Part shown: one piece after another, positions 16,879-27,442 of the stretch
Layout: every line of letters begins with the position of its first letter
Numbering within the stretch: position 1 is the stretch's first letter
Origin: Streptomyces fagopyri
GTDB taxonomy: Bacteria > Actinomycetota > Actinomycetes > Streptomycetales > Streptomycetaceae
Assembly (NCBI RefSeq): GCF_009498275.1
Contig: NZ_CP045643.1
Location: 7,130,001 to 7,194,000, forward strand
Length of the DNA: 64,000 nt
Reading direction: 5' to 3'
Translations under genes and position numbers: made by a program
The notes under the pieces: generated by a model
Databases searched by the model: none
Seen by the model: only the letters and a program-made list of their open reading frames with translations
Told to the model about the DNA's origin: nothing

Positions 16879-18687
16879 CTAGCCGCCGTACGCCCCGCTC
16901 GCCGTCAGCCTCAGTGCCGTGTCGATCAGGGGCACGTGGCTGAAGGCCTGCGGGAAGTTGCCCACCTGGCGCTGGAGACGCGGGTCCCACTCCTCGGCCA
17001 GCAGGCCCAGGTCGTTGCGGAGCGCCAGCAGCCGCTCGAAGAGCTTGCGGGCCTCGTCGACCCGGCCGATCATCGCCAGGTCGTCCGCCATCCAGAACGA
17101 GCACGCGAGGAAGGCGCCCTCGTCGCCCTCCAGCCCGTCCACGCCCGCGTCCTCACCGGAGGTCGGGTAGCGCAGGATGAAGCCGTCGGAGGTGGACAGC
17201 TCGCGCTGGATCGCCTCGATGGTGCCGATCACGCGCTTGTCGTCGGGCGGCAGGAAGCCCATCTGCGGGATGAGGAGCAGCGAGGCGTCCAGTTCCCTGG
17301 AGCCGTACGACTGCGTGAACGTGTTGCGCTCCTTGTCGTAGCCCTTCTCGCACACGTCCCGGTGGATGTCGTCGCGCAGTTCGCGCCACTTCTCCAGGGG
17401 TCCGTCCGCGTCGCCCGACTCGATGAGCTTGATGGTGCGGTCGACCGCGACCCAGGCCATCACCTTGGAGTGCACGAAGTGCCGGCGCGGACCGCGGACC
17501 TCCCAGATGCCCTCGTCCGGCTGGTCCCAGTGGTCCTCCAGATAGCGGATCAGCTTCAACTGGAGCAGCGAGGCGTAGTCGTTGCGGGACAGGCCGGTCA
17601 TGTGGGCCAGGTGCAGGGCCTCGGTGACCTCGCCGTACACGTCGAGCTGGAGCTGGTGCGCGGCGCCGTTGCCGACCCGTACCGGGCCCGAATTCTCGTA
17701 TCCGGGAAGCCAGTCGAGTTCCGCCTCGCCCAACTCCCTTTCGCCCGCGATGCCGTACATGATCTGGAGGTTCTCCGGGTCGCCCGCGACCGCGCGCAGC
17801 AGCCACTCGCGCCAGGCCCTGGCCTCCTCGCGGTATCCGGTGCGCAGCAGGGAGGAGAGAGTGATCGCGGCGTCGCGCAGCCAGGTGTAGCGGTAGTCCC
17901 AGTTGCGTACGCCACCGATCTCCTCCGGCAGGGAGGTGGTGGGCGCCGCCACGATGCCGCCCGTGGGCGCGTACGTCAGGGCCTTGAGGGTGATCAGCGA
18001 GCGGACGACGGCCTCGCGGTAGGGGCCGTGGTAGGTGCACTGGTCGACCCAGTCGCGCCAGAACTCCTCGGTGGCCTCCAGGGCCTGCTCGGGCTCGGGC
18101 AGCGCGGGGGGCTGCTTGTGCGAGGGCTCCCACGAGATGGTGAACGCGATCCGGTCACCGGGTGCCACCGTGAAGTCGGCGTACGTGGTCAGCGCCTTGC
18201 CGTAGGTCTCGCAGGGGGTGTCGAACCACACCGAGTCCGGTCCGGCCACGGCGACCGTGCGTCCCTCGTGCTTGTGCACCCAGGGCACCACGCGCCCGTA
18301 GCTGAACCGCATCCGCAGCGCGGAGCGCATCGGGACGCGGCCCGTGACGCCTTCCACGATGCGGATGAGCTGCGGCGCGCCGTCGCGGGGTGGCATGAAA
18401 TCGGTCACGCGGACCGTGCCGCGGGGGGTGTCCCACTCGGATTCGAGGATCAGCGAGTCGCCGCGGTACGAGCGGCGTGCCGCCGTCGGCGGTTCGGCGT
18501 CGGCCGCGTGGGCCGGGCCGAGCCGCCAGAATCCGTGTTCCTCCGTGCCGAGCAGTCCCGCGAAGATGGCATGGGAGTCGAAGCGGGGCAGGCACAGCCA
18601 GTCCACCGTGCCGTCCCGGCAGACCAGCGCTGCGGTCTGCATGTCTCCGATGAGTGCGTAGTCCTCGATGCGCCCGGCCACGTGCAT
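16879..18687 (-). CDS. Glycoside hydrolase family 15 (trehalase/glucoamylase-like)
   Basis: A 602-residue GH15 enzyme. The N-terminal beta domain begins IEDYALIGDMQTAALVCRDG and WLCLPRFDS; the catalytic (alpha/alpha)6 barrel carries NWDYRYTWLRDAA, GAAHQLQLDVYGE and CSFWMADDLAMIGR. No signal peptide is seen, so it is cytosolic, like actinobacterial GH15 enzymes that act as trehalases or on maltosides. ATG 18687 is preferred: an upstream in-frame TTG at 18753 would add 22 residues without a ribosome-binding site. Upstream lies an AT-richer region with three AACGTT boxes, possibly sugar-responsive. Confidence 0.9.
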   Translation of the reverse strand: MHVAGRIEDYALIGDMQTAALVCRDGTVDWLCLPRFDSHAIFAGLLGTEEHGFWRLGPAHAADAEPPTAARRSYRGDSLILESEWDTPRGTVRVTDFMPPRDGAPQLIRIVEGVTGRVPMRSALRMRFSYGRVVPWVHKHEGRTVAVAGPDSVWFDTPCETYGKALTTYADFTVAPGDRIAFTISWEPSHKQPPALPEPEQALEATEEFWRDWVDQCTYHGPYREAVVRSLITLKALTYAPTGGIVAAPTTSLPEEIGGVRNWDYRYTWLRDAAITLSSLLRTGYREEARAWREWLLRAVAGDPENLQIMYGIAGERELGEAELDWLPGYENSGPVRVGNGAAHQLQLDVYGEVTEALHLAHMTGLSRNDYASLLQLKLIRYLEDHWDQPDEGIWEVRGPRRHFVHSKVMAWVAVDRTIKLIESGDADGPLEKWRELRDDIHRDVCEKGYDKERNTFTQSYGSRELDASLLLIPQMGFLPPDDKRVIGTIEAIQRELSTSDGFILRYPTSGEDAGVDGLEGDEGAFLACSFWMADDLAMIGRVDEARKLFERLLALRNDLGLLAEEWDPRLQRQVGNFPQAFSHVPLIDTALRLTASGAYGG

Positions 18688-18744
18688 CTCCAGTCGAACG
18701 GCCACGTCGCCCCCCGCGAGGGGCGGTCGCTCTGCGGTCAGGGG

Positions 18745-18782
18745 AACGTTCAAAACGTTAGAAGGTTGAATGTAAGAACGTT
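18745..18782. promoter_or_regulatory. Three AACGTT palindromes in the region between GH15 and pyrG
   Basis: AACGTT occurs at 18745, 18754 and 18777 inside an unusually AT-rich stretch just upstream of the GH15 gene. The first sits in GGAACGTTCAAAACGTT. LacI-family operators centre on such CG palindromes, so a sugar-responsive repressor is possible (inference). The whole 18688-19177 gap serves two divergent genes; I see no gene inside it. Confidence 0.5.
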
Positions 18783-19177
18783 GGTGAAGCGTCGCTGCGG
18801 AACGTCAATTATTGGTCCGATTGTCGTTGCGAAACGAACTGACGAGCCTTCGTTGTTCCGGGATACGGGCGGGGATGGTGCCGTGTGTCGGCCGGGCTCG
18901 GCAGCGAGTGTCCGAGCAGGATACGACGCACGTGGAAGATCCGCGTGCCGCTCCCGGTATCCCGGGTGGGCCGATCGAGTGAGTGGCGTGCGGGGTTCGT
19001 GTCGACGTGTGTGCAGAGCGTGGCCGGAAGCGGCCTCGCCGGGTCGCTGATACCCTGGTAGCCCGTGGACCGGTGGGCAAGAAACCCCCGAACCGCAGCG
19101 ACGGCGCCTCCGAAGAATTCTCGGACACCACGCCGGCACGCACCCCAGACCGCGACCACGGGAGCCCCCTCTTGGCC

Positions 19178-20845
<1,668 letters not shown>

Positions 20846-20864
20846 CACCAGGGTTGTACGGTGG

Positions 20865-20898
20865 CCGGGGTGTGCGCCTCGTGGGGCACACACCCCGG
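20865..20898 (+). terminator. pyrG terminator hairpin
   Basis: CCGGGGTGTG at 20865-20874 pairs perfectly with CACACCCCGG at 20889-20898 (10-bp stem, 14-nt loop), followed by a short TTT. It lies between pyrG and the Nudix gene. Confidence 0.8.
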
Positions 20899-20955
20899 TT
20901 TCGGTCGTTCTCGTCACCGGGACCGGTTTCTTTTGCACGTGTGGGAGGACAGGGC

Positions 20956-21582
20956 ATGACGATCAAGGACACCGCCGAGGAGTGGGAGGTCAGGGCCACC
21001 GCGACCCCCTTCGTCGGCAACAAGACCTCCGTCCGCACGGACGACGTGGTCATGCCCGACGGGTCGGTCGCCCGGCGCGACTACCAGGTCCATCCCGGCT
21101 CCGTGGCCGTCGTGGCCCTGGACGGCCAGGACCGGGTGCTGGTGCTGCGTCAGTACCGTCACCCCGTGCGTCAGAAGCTCTGGGAGATCCCGGCCGGTCT
21201 GCTCGACGTCCCCGGTGAGAACCCCCTGCACGCCGCCCAGCGCGAGCTGTACGAGGAGGCGCACGTCAAGGCCGAGAACTGGCGTGTGCTGACCGACGTC
21301 TACACCACTCCCGGCGGCTGTTCCGAGGCCGTACGCGTCTTCCTCGCCCGCGACCTCTCCGAGGCGGAGGGGGAGCGCTTCGAGGTCGAGGACGAGGAGG
21401 CCGACATGGAGCTGGCCCGGGTCCCCGTCGACGAACTCGTCCGGGGCGTCCTCGGCGGCGACCTCCACAACGACTGCCTCGTCGTCGGCGTCCTCTCGCT
21501 GCTCGCCGCACGGGCCGGGGACGGACTCGACGCGCTGCGCCCGGCCGAGGCGCCCTGGCCGGCGCGCCCGTTCGAGGCCTGA
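20956..21582 (+). CDS. Nudix hydrolase, ADP-ribose pyrophosphatase type
   Basis: A 208-residue Nudix protein of the ADP-ribose pyrophosphatase group. The box reads AGLLDVPGENPLHAAQRELY then EEAHV, with the catalytic REL-x-EE present but His where the canonical Gly of the box usually stands. LRQYRHPVRQKLWEIPAG precedes it as in ADPRases, and YTTPGGCSEAVRVFLAR follows. It probably hydrolyses ADP-ribose to AMP and ribose-5-phosphate. GGGAGGA lies 10-13 nt before ATG 20956. The gene sits between pyrG and a STAND protein. Confidence 0.88.
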   Translation: MTIKDTAEEWEVRATATPFVGNKTSVRTDDVVMPDGSVARRDYQVHPGSVAVVALDGQDRVLVLRQYRHPVRQKLWEIPAGLLDVPGENPLHAAQRELYEEAHVKAENWRVLTDVYTTPGGCSEAVRVFLARDLSEAEGERFEVEDEEADMELARVPVDELVRGVLGGDLHNDCLVVGVLSLLAARAGDGLDALRPAEAPWPARPFEA

Positions 21583-21936
21583 CGGCCACCCCGCCCCTTC
21601 GAGGCCCGGCCCGGCCTGTGCCCCTTCGAGGCCCGGCCTGTGTCCGTCCGAGGCCCGGCAGGACCTGAAGGGGCGCCCTGGACACCCCTTCTGGTGTTGC
21701 CCGCTGTCATCGGCGGTCCTCCCGGGGCACCCCGGTGACCCCGGTGACCTCGGCGCCTTCCGGCGTCCTCCCGCGGCACGTGGCACACCCGTCCTGTCCT
21801 ACGATCGGCTGATCCGATCGGGGGACGTCCCCGCCGTGCTCCGCACGGTTCGTCGCAGAGCGTGAACTAGGCTCTGGAAACGCCCGAACCGGAGTCCCGG
21901 CGGGCTTGCGCGTGCAGTGGGACGGGAGTGTGGCCC
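21583..21936. repeat. Gap with 18-bp direct repeats derived from the Nudix 3' end
   Basis: CCCCTTCGAGGCCCGGCC occurs at 21594 and 21621 and, less exactly, near 21646. A related CCCGTTCGAGGCC is in the last codons of the Nudix gene at 21568, so the array looks like duplication of that gene's end. No gene is seen in the 354 bp; the promoter of the downstream STAND gene must lie here. Confidence 0.55.
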
Positions 21937-24018
21937 GTGACAGATCAGGCAGTGGACACGGACGGCGCGAAAGCGTCGTCGGCAGGGCGGCGTCCGGCTG
22001 CCGGGTCCGCTCCTACCAAGGGTCAGTTCCTCGGCCGTGCAAGAGAGTTGAAGGAACTCCGGGCCGACATCCAACGGGCCGGACTGGACACCCTCGCGGG
22101 CCGCAAAGCCCCTCGCGCGCGGGTGCTGCTCATCGCCGGCAAGCCCGGTTCGGGCCGCACCGCGCTCGCCGGGGAACTCGTCCGGCAGGTCGCCGAGAGT
22201 TACCCGGACGGGGTGCTGCGGGCCCGGCTCGCCGAACCCGACGGCACCCCGGTGCCCACCGAGCGCACCGCGCGGGAACTCCTCACGGCCCTGGAGCTGC
22301 CCGCGCCGCCCGGAGCCGGCGCCGAGGACCTGAGCGCGGCGGTGCGCGACGCCCTCGCCACCCGCCGCGCCCTGCTCCTGCTCGACGACGCGGCCGACGC
22401 CGAGCAGGTCGACGTCCTGCTGCCCGACACCCCCGAGTGCCTGGTGGTCGCCGTCTCCGGAGGACCGCTGACCGGCATCGCGGACGTCCGCCCCTGCACC
22501 CTGGGCGGCCTCGACACCAAGTCCGCGCTGGAACTCCTGGAGCGCTTCGCGGGCTCGGTCCGCATCACCGTCGACCCGCTCGCCGCGGAAGGGCTCGTCG
22601 AGGAGTGCGCGGGCCAGCCCGGCGCCCTGGCGCTGGCGGGCGGCTGGCTCGCGGCACACCCCACCGCGGCCGTCGCCGACCTCGCCAAGCAACTGCGCGC
22701 GGACGGCGAGGAGGGCTCGCCGTCCGCCCGGATCTTCCGGCTCACGTACACCGGGCTGCCCGCCGCCTCCGCGCGGACCCTGCGACTGCTCTCGCTCGCG
22801 CCGGCCGGGCTCGTCGACCCGCACACCGCGTCCGCGCTCGCCGGATGCTCGGTCGACGCCGCCCGCGGCGCGCTGGACGACTTCGCCGCGCTCGGGCTCC
22901 TGCGGACGGTCGAGTCGCCGCTGCCCGAGTACGAGGTCCCCGGCTTCCTGATGCCGCTGCTGCGTGCCCTCACCGAGAGCGAGGACCGCCCGGCCGAGCT
23001 TCAGCTGGCCCGCGCCCGGATGCTGGAGCGGACCGTGCGGCTGCTGGTGTCCTGTCGCGCGATCACCGAGACCGACAGCTCGCCGGCCCGCGAGAAGCTC
23101 GCCGGAATGCCCCGCGCGCTGCGCTTCCCGAACCCGAGGGCCGCCGAGGACTGGCTGCGGATCCGGCAGCCCGCGCTGCTGGCCGCCGCCCGGGTCGCGG
23201 TCGCCGACGGCGAGCTGGACACCCTGGCCCGCCGCCTGATGGCCGCGCTGGTACGGGCCCTGGTGGTCCACTTCGGCACCCGGGCCGCGGCACCCGAGCT
23301 GTACGGCATCCACCGGCTCGTGCTCGATGTCGCCGAGCGGCGCAGGCTGCCGCGGGAGCGGGCCGCGGCCCTGCTGAACCTGGCCGACCTGGACGAGCGC
23401 ACCGGTCGTACGGCGGCGGCCCTGGCCCGCTACCGGGCCGCGCTCGACGCCGCGCGCGAGGCGAACGACCCGTACGCGATCGGCCGGGCGACGGAATCCG
23501 TGGGCGGCGCCCACCTGGAGCTCGGGGACTTCGACCGGGCCGCCGACTGGTACGGCCGGGCGCTCGCCCAGCGCCTGGCGCGCGACGAGCGGCTGGACGC
23601 CGCCCGGCTCTACGGCCGGATCGCCACCGCGCACACCTACGCGGGCCGCTACGGCGAGGCGCTGCGCAACTGGCGCGCCGCCGTCACCGGACACCGCAGG
23701 AACGGCGATGTGGCCGCCCAGGCACGGGCGTTGAGCGAGCTGGCGCGGGTGCAGGAGTACGCGGGGCGGCCTGAGGAGTCGCTGCGCACCTGCCAGGACG
23801 CCGTCGAGTGGGCCCGCCGCGCCGAGGACCTGCGGCTGCAGGCCGCGCTGCAGCTCCGGCTGGCCGACACCCTGGACCGGCTCGGCGACCCCGCCGCGGC
23901 CCGGCTGCACCGCGGGGCGGCCGGGCGCATGCTGGGTGATGAGCTCCCGGAGAGCGAGATCGCCATGGAACAAGGCGATGATGCCTGCGAAATCCGCAGT
24001 GCATCCGCAGAAGATTGA
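21937..24018 (+). CDS. STAND/NB-ARC-like protein with C-terminal TPR repeats
   Basis: A 693-residue protein. After a short disordered head and FLGRARELKELRADI come an NTPase module with P-loop IAGKPGSGRTAL (Arg74 replaces the canonical Lys) and Walker B-like RALLLLDDAAD. An alpha-helical middle follows (AGQPGALALAGGWLA, as in NB-ARC ARC domains). TPR units occupy ~450-640 (AAALARYRAALDAAREAND, LELGDFDRAADWYGRALAQ, GRYGEALRNWRAAV). It resembles AfsR-type signalling proteins without a DNA-binding domain. GTG 21937 has GGGAG 8 nt upstream; a GTG at 21928 overlaps that site. Function unknown; whether the R-type P-loop still binds ATP is open. Confidence 0.8.
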   Translation: MTDQAVDTDGAKASSAGRRPAAGSAPTKGQFLGRARELKELRADIQRAGLDTLAGRKAPRARVLLIAGKPGSGRTALAGELVRQVAESYPDGVLRARLAEPDGTPVPTERTARELLTALELPAPPGAGAEDLSAAVRDALATRRALLLLDDAADAEQVDVLLPDTPECLVVAVSGGPLTGIADVRPCTLGGLDTKSALELLERFAGSVRITVDPLAAEGLVEECAGQPGALALAGGWLAAHPTAAVADLAKQLRADGEEGSPSARIFRLTYTGLPAASARTLRLLSLAPAGLVDPHTASALAGCSVDAARGALDDFAALGLLRTVESPLPEYEVPGFLMPLLRALTESEDRPAELQLARARMLERTVRLLVSCRAITETDSSPAREKLAGMPRALRFPNPRAAEDWLRIRQPALLAAARVAVADGELDTLARRLMAALVRALVVHFGTRAAAPELYGIHRLVLDVAERRRLPRERAAALLNLADLDERTGRTAAALARYRAALDAAREANDPYAIGRATESVGGAHLELGDFDRAADWYGRALAQRLARDERLDAARLYGRIATAHTYAGRYGEALRNWRAAVTGHRRNGDVAAQARALSELARVQEYAGRPEESLRTCQDAVEWARRAEDLRLQAALQLRLADTLDRLGDPAAARLHRGAAGRMLGDELPESEIAMEQGDDACEIRSASAED

Positions 24019-24190
24019 TGCATTGAAAGGCTAGACAGAGGGAATCCCTTCATTAGACTGGCTCCGCCGCGTTCTTTCGTGGCGTCTCCCGGCGCGTTCG
24101 TGCATCCGGGTATGACATGCATTGCCCCGGCTTGCGTCGCCCCGGCCGTGCAACGCCCCGCAACCCTCTGAGTCAAGGACCGTGATCGAC

Positions 24191-25306
24191 GTGAAGGTCG
24201 GTATCCCCCGCGAGGTCAAGAACAACGAGTTCCGGGTGGCCATCACCCCCGCCGGCGTCCACGAGCTGGTGCGCCACGGCCACCAGGTCTTCGTCGAGCA
24301 GAACGCCGGTGTCGGCTCCTCGATCACGGACGACGAGTACGTCTCCGCCGGTGCGCGGATCCTCCCCACCGCCGACGAGGTGTGGGCCACCGCCGACCTG
24401 CTGCTGAAGGTCAAGGAGCCCATCGCGGAGGAGTACCACCGCCTCCGCAAGGACCAGACGCTCTTCACCTACCTCCACCTGGCCGCCTCCAAGGAGTGCA
24501 CGGACGCGCTCCTGGAGTCCGGCACCACGGCGATCGCGTACGAGACGGTCGAGCTGCCCAGCCGCGCGCTGCCCCTGCTGGCCCCGATGTCCGAGGTCGC
24601 GGGCCGGCTCGCCCCGCAGGTCGGCGCCTACCAGCTGATGCGCGCCAACGGCGGCCGCGGCGTGCTGCCGGGCGGCGTTCCCGGCGTGCTGCCCGCCAAG
24701 GCCGTCGTCATCGGCGGCGGCGTCTCCGGCTGGAACGCCGCGCAGATCGCCATCGGCATGGGCTTCCAGGTGACCCTGCTCGACCGCGACATCAACAAGC
24801 TCAAGGAGGCGGACAAGATCTTCGGCACGAAGATCCAGACCGTCGTCTCCAACGCCTTCGAGCTGGAGAAGGCATGCCTCGAGGCCGACCTCGTCATCGG
24901 TGCGGTCCTCATCCCGGGCGCCAAGGCCCCGAAGCTGGTCACCAACGAACTCGTCTCGCGCATGAAGCCGGGAAGTGTCCTTGTCGACATCGCGATCGAC
25001 CAGGGCGGCTGCTTCGAGGACTCGCGTCCGACCACGCACGCCGAGCCGACCTTCCCGGTCCACAACTCGGTCTTCTACTGCGTCGCCAACATGCCCGGCG
25101 CCGTGCCGAACACCTCGACGTACGCGCTGACCAACGCGACGCTGCCGTACATCGTGGAGCTCGCCAACCGCGGCTGGGCCGAGGCCCTGCGTCGCGACCA
25201 CGCACTGGCCAAGGGCCTCAACACGCATGAGGGCAAGGTCGTTTACCGCGAGGTCGCCGAGGCCCACGGCCTGGAGCACGTGACCCTGGAGTCCCTGCTC
25301 GACTGA
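24191..25306 (+). CDS. ald: Alanine dehydrogenase
   Basis: A 371-residue NAD-dependent L-alanine dehydrogenase (pyruvate + ammonium interconversion). It opens VKVGIPREVKNNEFRVAITP, the family's N-terminal hallmark with the substrate Arg; the catalytic His lies in FTYLHLAAS; the NAD-binding loop is VVIGGGVSGWNAA; the Asp lies in DIAIDQGGCFE. GTG 24191 has AAGGA 11 nt upstream; a GTG at 24182 would add three codons but is too close to that site. TAGACT at 24054-24059 is a possible -10 box, near an AGGGAATCCCT palindrome at 24039-24049. An 18-bp perfect hairpin terminates it. Confidence 0.95.
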   Translation: MKVGIPREVKNNEFRVAITPAGVHELVRHGHQVFVEQNAGVGSSITDDEYVSAGARILPTADEVWATADLLLKVKEPIAEEYHRLRKDQTLFTYLHLAASKECTDALLESGTTAIAYETVELPSRALPLLAPMSEVAGRLAPQVGAYQLMRANGGRGVLPGGVPGVLPAKAVVIGGGVSGWNAAQIAIGMGFQVTLLDRDINKLKEADKIFGTKIQTVVSNAFELEKACLEADLVIGAVLIPGAKAPKLVTNELVSRMKPGSVLVDIAIDQGGCFEDSRPTTHAEPTFPVHNSVFYCVANMPGAVPNTSTYALTNATLPYIVELANRGWAEALRRDHALAKGLNTHEGKVVYREVAEAHGLEHVTLESLLD

Positions 25307-25392
25307 CCCCGTCCGGCCGGGCCGCCACCGCGCGGTCGTGGACCGGCCGACGAGCAAAAGGCGATACGTCAACACAGGTCGTCAACGTCCCG

Positions 25393-25431
25393 CATCCGGC
25401 CGGACCTTGCCCAGCAAGGTCCGGCCGGATG
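25393..25431 (+). terminator. ald terminator, 18-bp perfect stem
   Basis: CATCCGGCCGGACCTTGC at 25393-25410 pairs with its exact complement at 25414-25431, leaving a 3-nt loop (CCA). It isolates ald from the parA operon. Confidence 0.9.
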
Positions 25432-25586
25432 TGTGTCGGGTCACTTTGCGACACTCGATCAACTCGCCACGAACGTAACTCTTCGACCGATTCGCACACC
25501 GGTGAAACCTGCTGTGCGACGGCCTTACGCCCTTGACAGAGGGGTGTTCGGTTGCCGACACATCGGGTCGGGTCCGGCGGATTGTG

Positions 25587-25616
25587 TTGCTGCGGAGCGG
25601 TGACACGCCATAGAGT
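25587..25616 (+). promoter_or_regulatory. Putative promoter of the parA-scpAB operon
   Basis: TTGCTG at 25587-25592 and TAGAGT at 25611-25616 are spaced by 18 bp. They lie about 70 bp before the GTG of the ParA-like gene. A TTGACA at 25533-25538 lacks a good -10 partner. Confidence 0.55.
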
Positions 25617-25688
25617 CGCCAACCGTCGGCATGGTGCCACGCTGACCTATCGAGAAGTTTCCTGGTCACCAAGGAGGTAAGACGACTT

Positions 25689-26858
25689 GTGAATGAGTCG
25701 ACATTTACTCCCGGGGGTGGTCAACCAGGAATGCCGGCGCGGGGCCAGGGCCCCATGGGGCTCGAGGCTGTCGGCTCCGTCGCTGTCCGAACCTTCGCAG
25801 CCCATCAGAGTCCCCGGATGACTCAGACAGCACACCCGAGCATGGATGGCCATCACGTGAACGCCATGGCCGGCAACGGAAGTGGCGAGAACCGCACCCA
25901 CTTCGCCGACTACGACGAACTGCCCGAGGGGCACTTCTACGACCCCGACGCCGAGTACGAGCCCGATCCGGAGTACGCGGCCACGCTCGCGCCCGACGCG
26001 GCCCGCCAGCGCCGTGAGCGCGTGGGCCCGACCGGACGGCCGCTGCCGTACTTCCCGATCCCGGGCCCGCTGACCGACCACGGCCCCGCGAAGATCATCG
26101 CGATGTGCAACCAGAAGGGCGGCGTCGGCAAGACGACGTCGACCATCAACCTGGGTGCCGCGCTCGCGGAGTACGGGCGCCGGGTCCTGCTCGTCGACTT
26201 CGACCCGCAGGGCGCGCTCTCGGTCGGTCTCGGCGTCAACCCGATGGAGCTCGACCTCACCGTCTACAACCTGCTCATGGAGCGGGGCATGGCGGCCGAC
26301 GAGGTGCTCCTGAAGACGGCGGTCCCGAACATGGACCTGCTGCCCAGCAACATCGACCTGTCCGCCGCCGAGGTGCAGCTCGTCTCCGAGGTCGCGCGCG
26401 AGTCCACCCTGCAGCGCGCCCTGAAGCCGCTGATGGCCGACTACGACTACATCGTGATCGACTGTCAGCCCTCGCTGGGCCTGCTCACCGTCAACGCCCT
26501 GACGGCGGCGCACAAGGTGATCGTGCCGCTCGAGTGCGAGTTCTTCGCGCTGCGTGGTGTCGCGCTGCTCACCGAGACCATCGAGAAGGTCCAGGAGCGG
26601 CTCAACCCCGAGCTGGAGCTCGACGGCATCCTCGCGACCATGTACGACTCCCGTACGGTGCACAGCCGTGAGGTGCTCGCACGGGTGGTCGAGGCCTTCG
26701 ACGATCACGTCTACCACACGGTGATCGGCCGGACCGTCCGCTTCCCGGAGACCACCGTCGCGGGTGAGCCGATCACCACGTACGCCTCCAACTCCGTCGG
26801 TGCCGCCGCCTATCGCCAGCTCGCCAGGGAGGTGCTCGCCCGGTGTCACGCCGAGTGA
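25689..26858 (+). CDS. ParA-family ATPase next to scpAB (not the oriC ParA)
   Basis: A 389-residue Walker-type ATPase. The first ~135 residues are a disordered head; the deviant Walker A is CNQKGGVGKTTSTINLGAAL, Walker A' is VLLVDFDPQGALSVGLG, and Walker B is YIVIDCQPSLGLLTVNAL. Such proteins dimerise on ATP and bind DNA nonspecifically to move cargo. It precedes an RHH-like protein and ScpA/ScpB, pointing to chromosome organisation rather than the parAB-parS system (inference). The start is GTG 25689 with a full AAGGAGGT site at 25671-25678. It overlaps the next gene by 16 bp. Confidence 0.9.
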   Translation: MNESTFTPGGGQPGMPARGQGPMGLEAVGSVAVRTFAAHQSPRMTQTAHPSMDGHHVNAMAGNGSGENRTHFADYDELPEGHFYDPDAEYEPDPEYAATLAPDAARQRRERVGPTGRPLPYFPIPGPLTDHGPAKIIAMCNQKGGVGKTTSTINLGAALAEYGRRVLLVDFDPQGALSVGLGVNPMELDLTVYNLLMERGMAADEVLLKTAVPNMDLLPSNIDLSAAEVQLVSEVARESTLQRALKPLMADYDYIVIDCQPSLGLLTVNALTAAHKVIVPLECEFFALRGVALLTETIEKVQERLNPELELDGILATMYDSRTVHSREVLARVVEAFDDHVYHTVIGRTVRFPETTVAGEPITTYASNSVGAAAYRQLAREVLARCHAE

Positions 26859-27424
26859 GTCTGCCGGGGGCCGACGAACTGTTCCGTACCACCGGGGGCA
26901 TGGCGCTCCAGGCCTCCAGTCCCACCCGCCGGGCCAACGGTGAGGCCCGGGTGCCGGCTCCGGCCGGCGAGAGCGATCCGGCCGCCGTCGCGGACGACGC
27001 GCCGCATTCGGTGCCCGTGCGGGGCGGCGACGGCGAGGGCGACGAACACGTCGCGGCCGACTCCGACGCCGACGCGGGGGAGTCGCGCAGCCGGGGCACG
27101 GCTCCGGAGCGCTCGGCGCGGCGCCAGGCGACGCAGGAAGGTTCAGGCGCCGGTTCCGCCGCCGCCCAGCAGCAGTCCCGCAAGCGTCAGCGCGCCGCCA
27201 ACCGGCGGCCCAGCGGGCGTGAGCGGCACGACGAGAAGATCACGGTGTACGTGTCCGCCGAGGAACTCATGGACCTCGAGCACGCCCGTCTGGTGCTGCG
27301 CGGGGAGCACGGGCTCGCGGTCGACCGCGGCCGGATCGTCCGTGAGGCGGTCGCGGTCGTGCTGGCCGATCTCGAATCCCGCGGGGACGCGAGCATTCTC
27401 GTACGACGGCTCCGCGGGCGGTAG
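26843..27424 (+). CDS. Small basic protein with ribbon-helix-helix-like C-terminus
   Basis: A 193-residue protein. Residues 1-125 are disordered and charged. The C-terminal ~60 residues begin EKITVYVSAEELMDLEHARL and continue through VDRGRIVREAVAVVLADLES, a beta-strand followed by two helices as in ribbon-helix-helix (CopG/ParG-like) DNA-binding proteins. GTG 26843 lies inside the end of the ParA gene (16-bp overlap), so the two are translationally coupled. Many ParA-like ATPases are paired with an RHH DNA-binding adaptor, so this may be its partner (inference). It is 18 bp upstream of scpA. Confidence 0.78.
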   Translation: MSRRVSLPGADELFRTTGGMALQASSPTRRANGEARVPAPAGESDPAAVADDAPHSVPVRGGDGEGDEHVAADSDADAGESRSRGTAPERSARRQATQEGSGAGSAAAQQQSRKRQRAANRRPSGRERHDEKITVYVSAEELMDLEHARLVLRGEHGLAVDRGRIVREAVAVVLADLESRGDASILVRRLRGR

Positions 27425-27442
27425 CGGTAGCCTGCGACGGCT

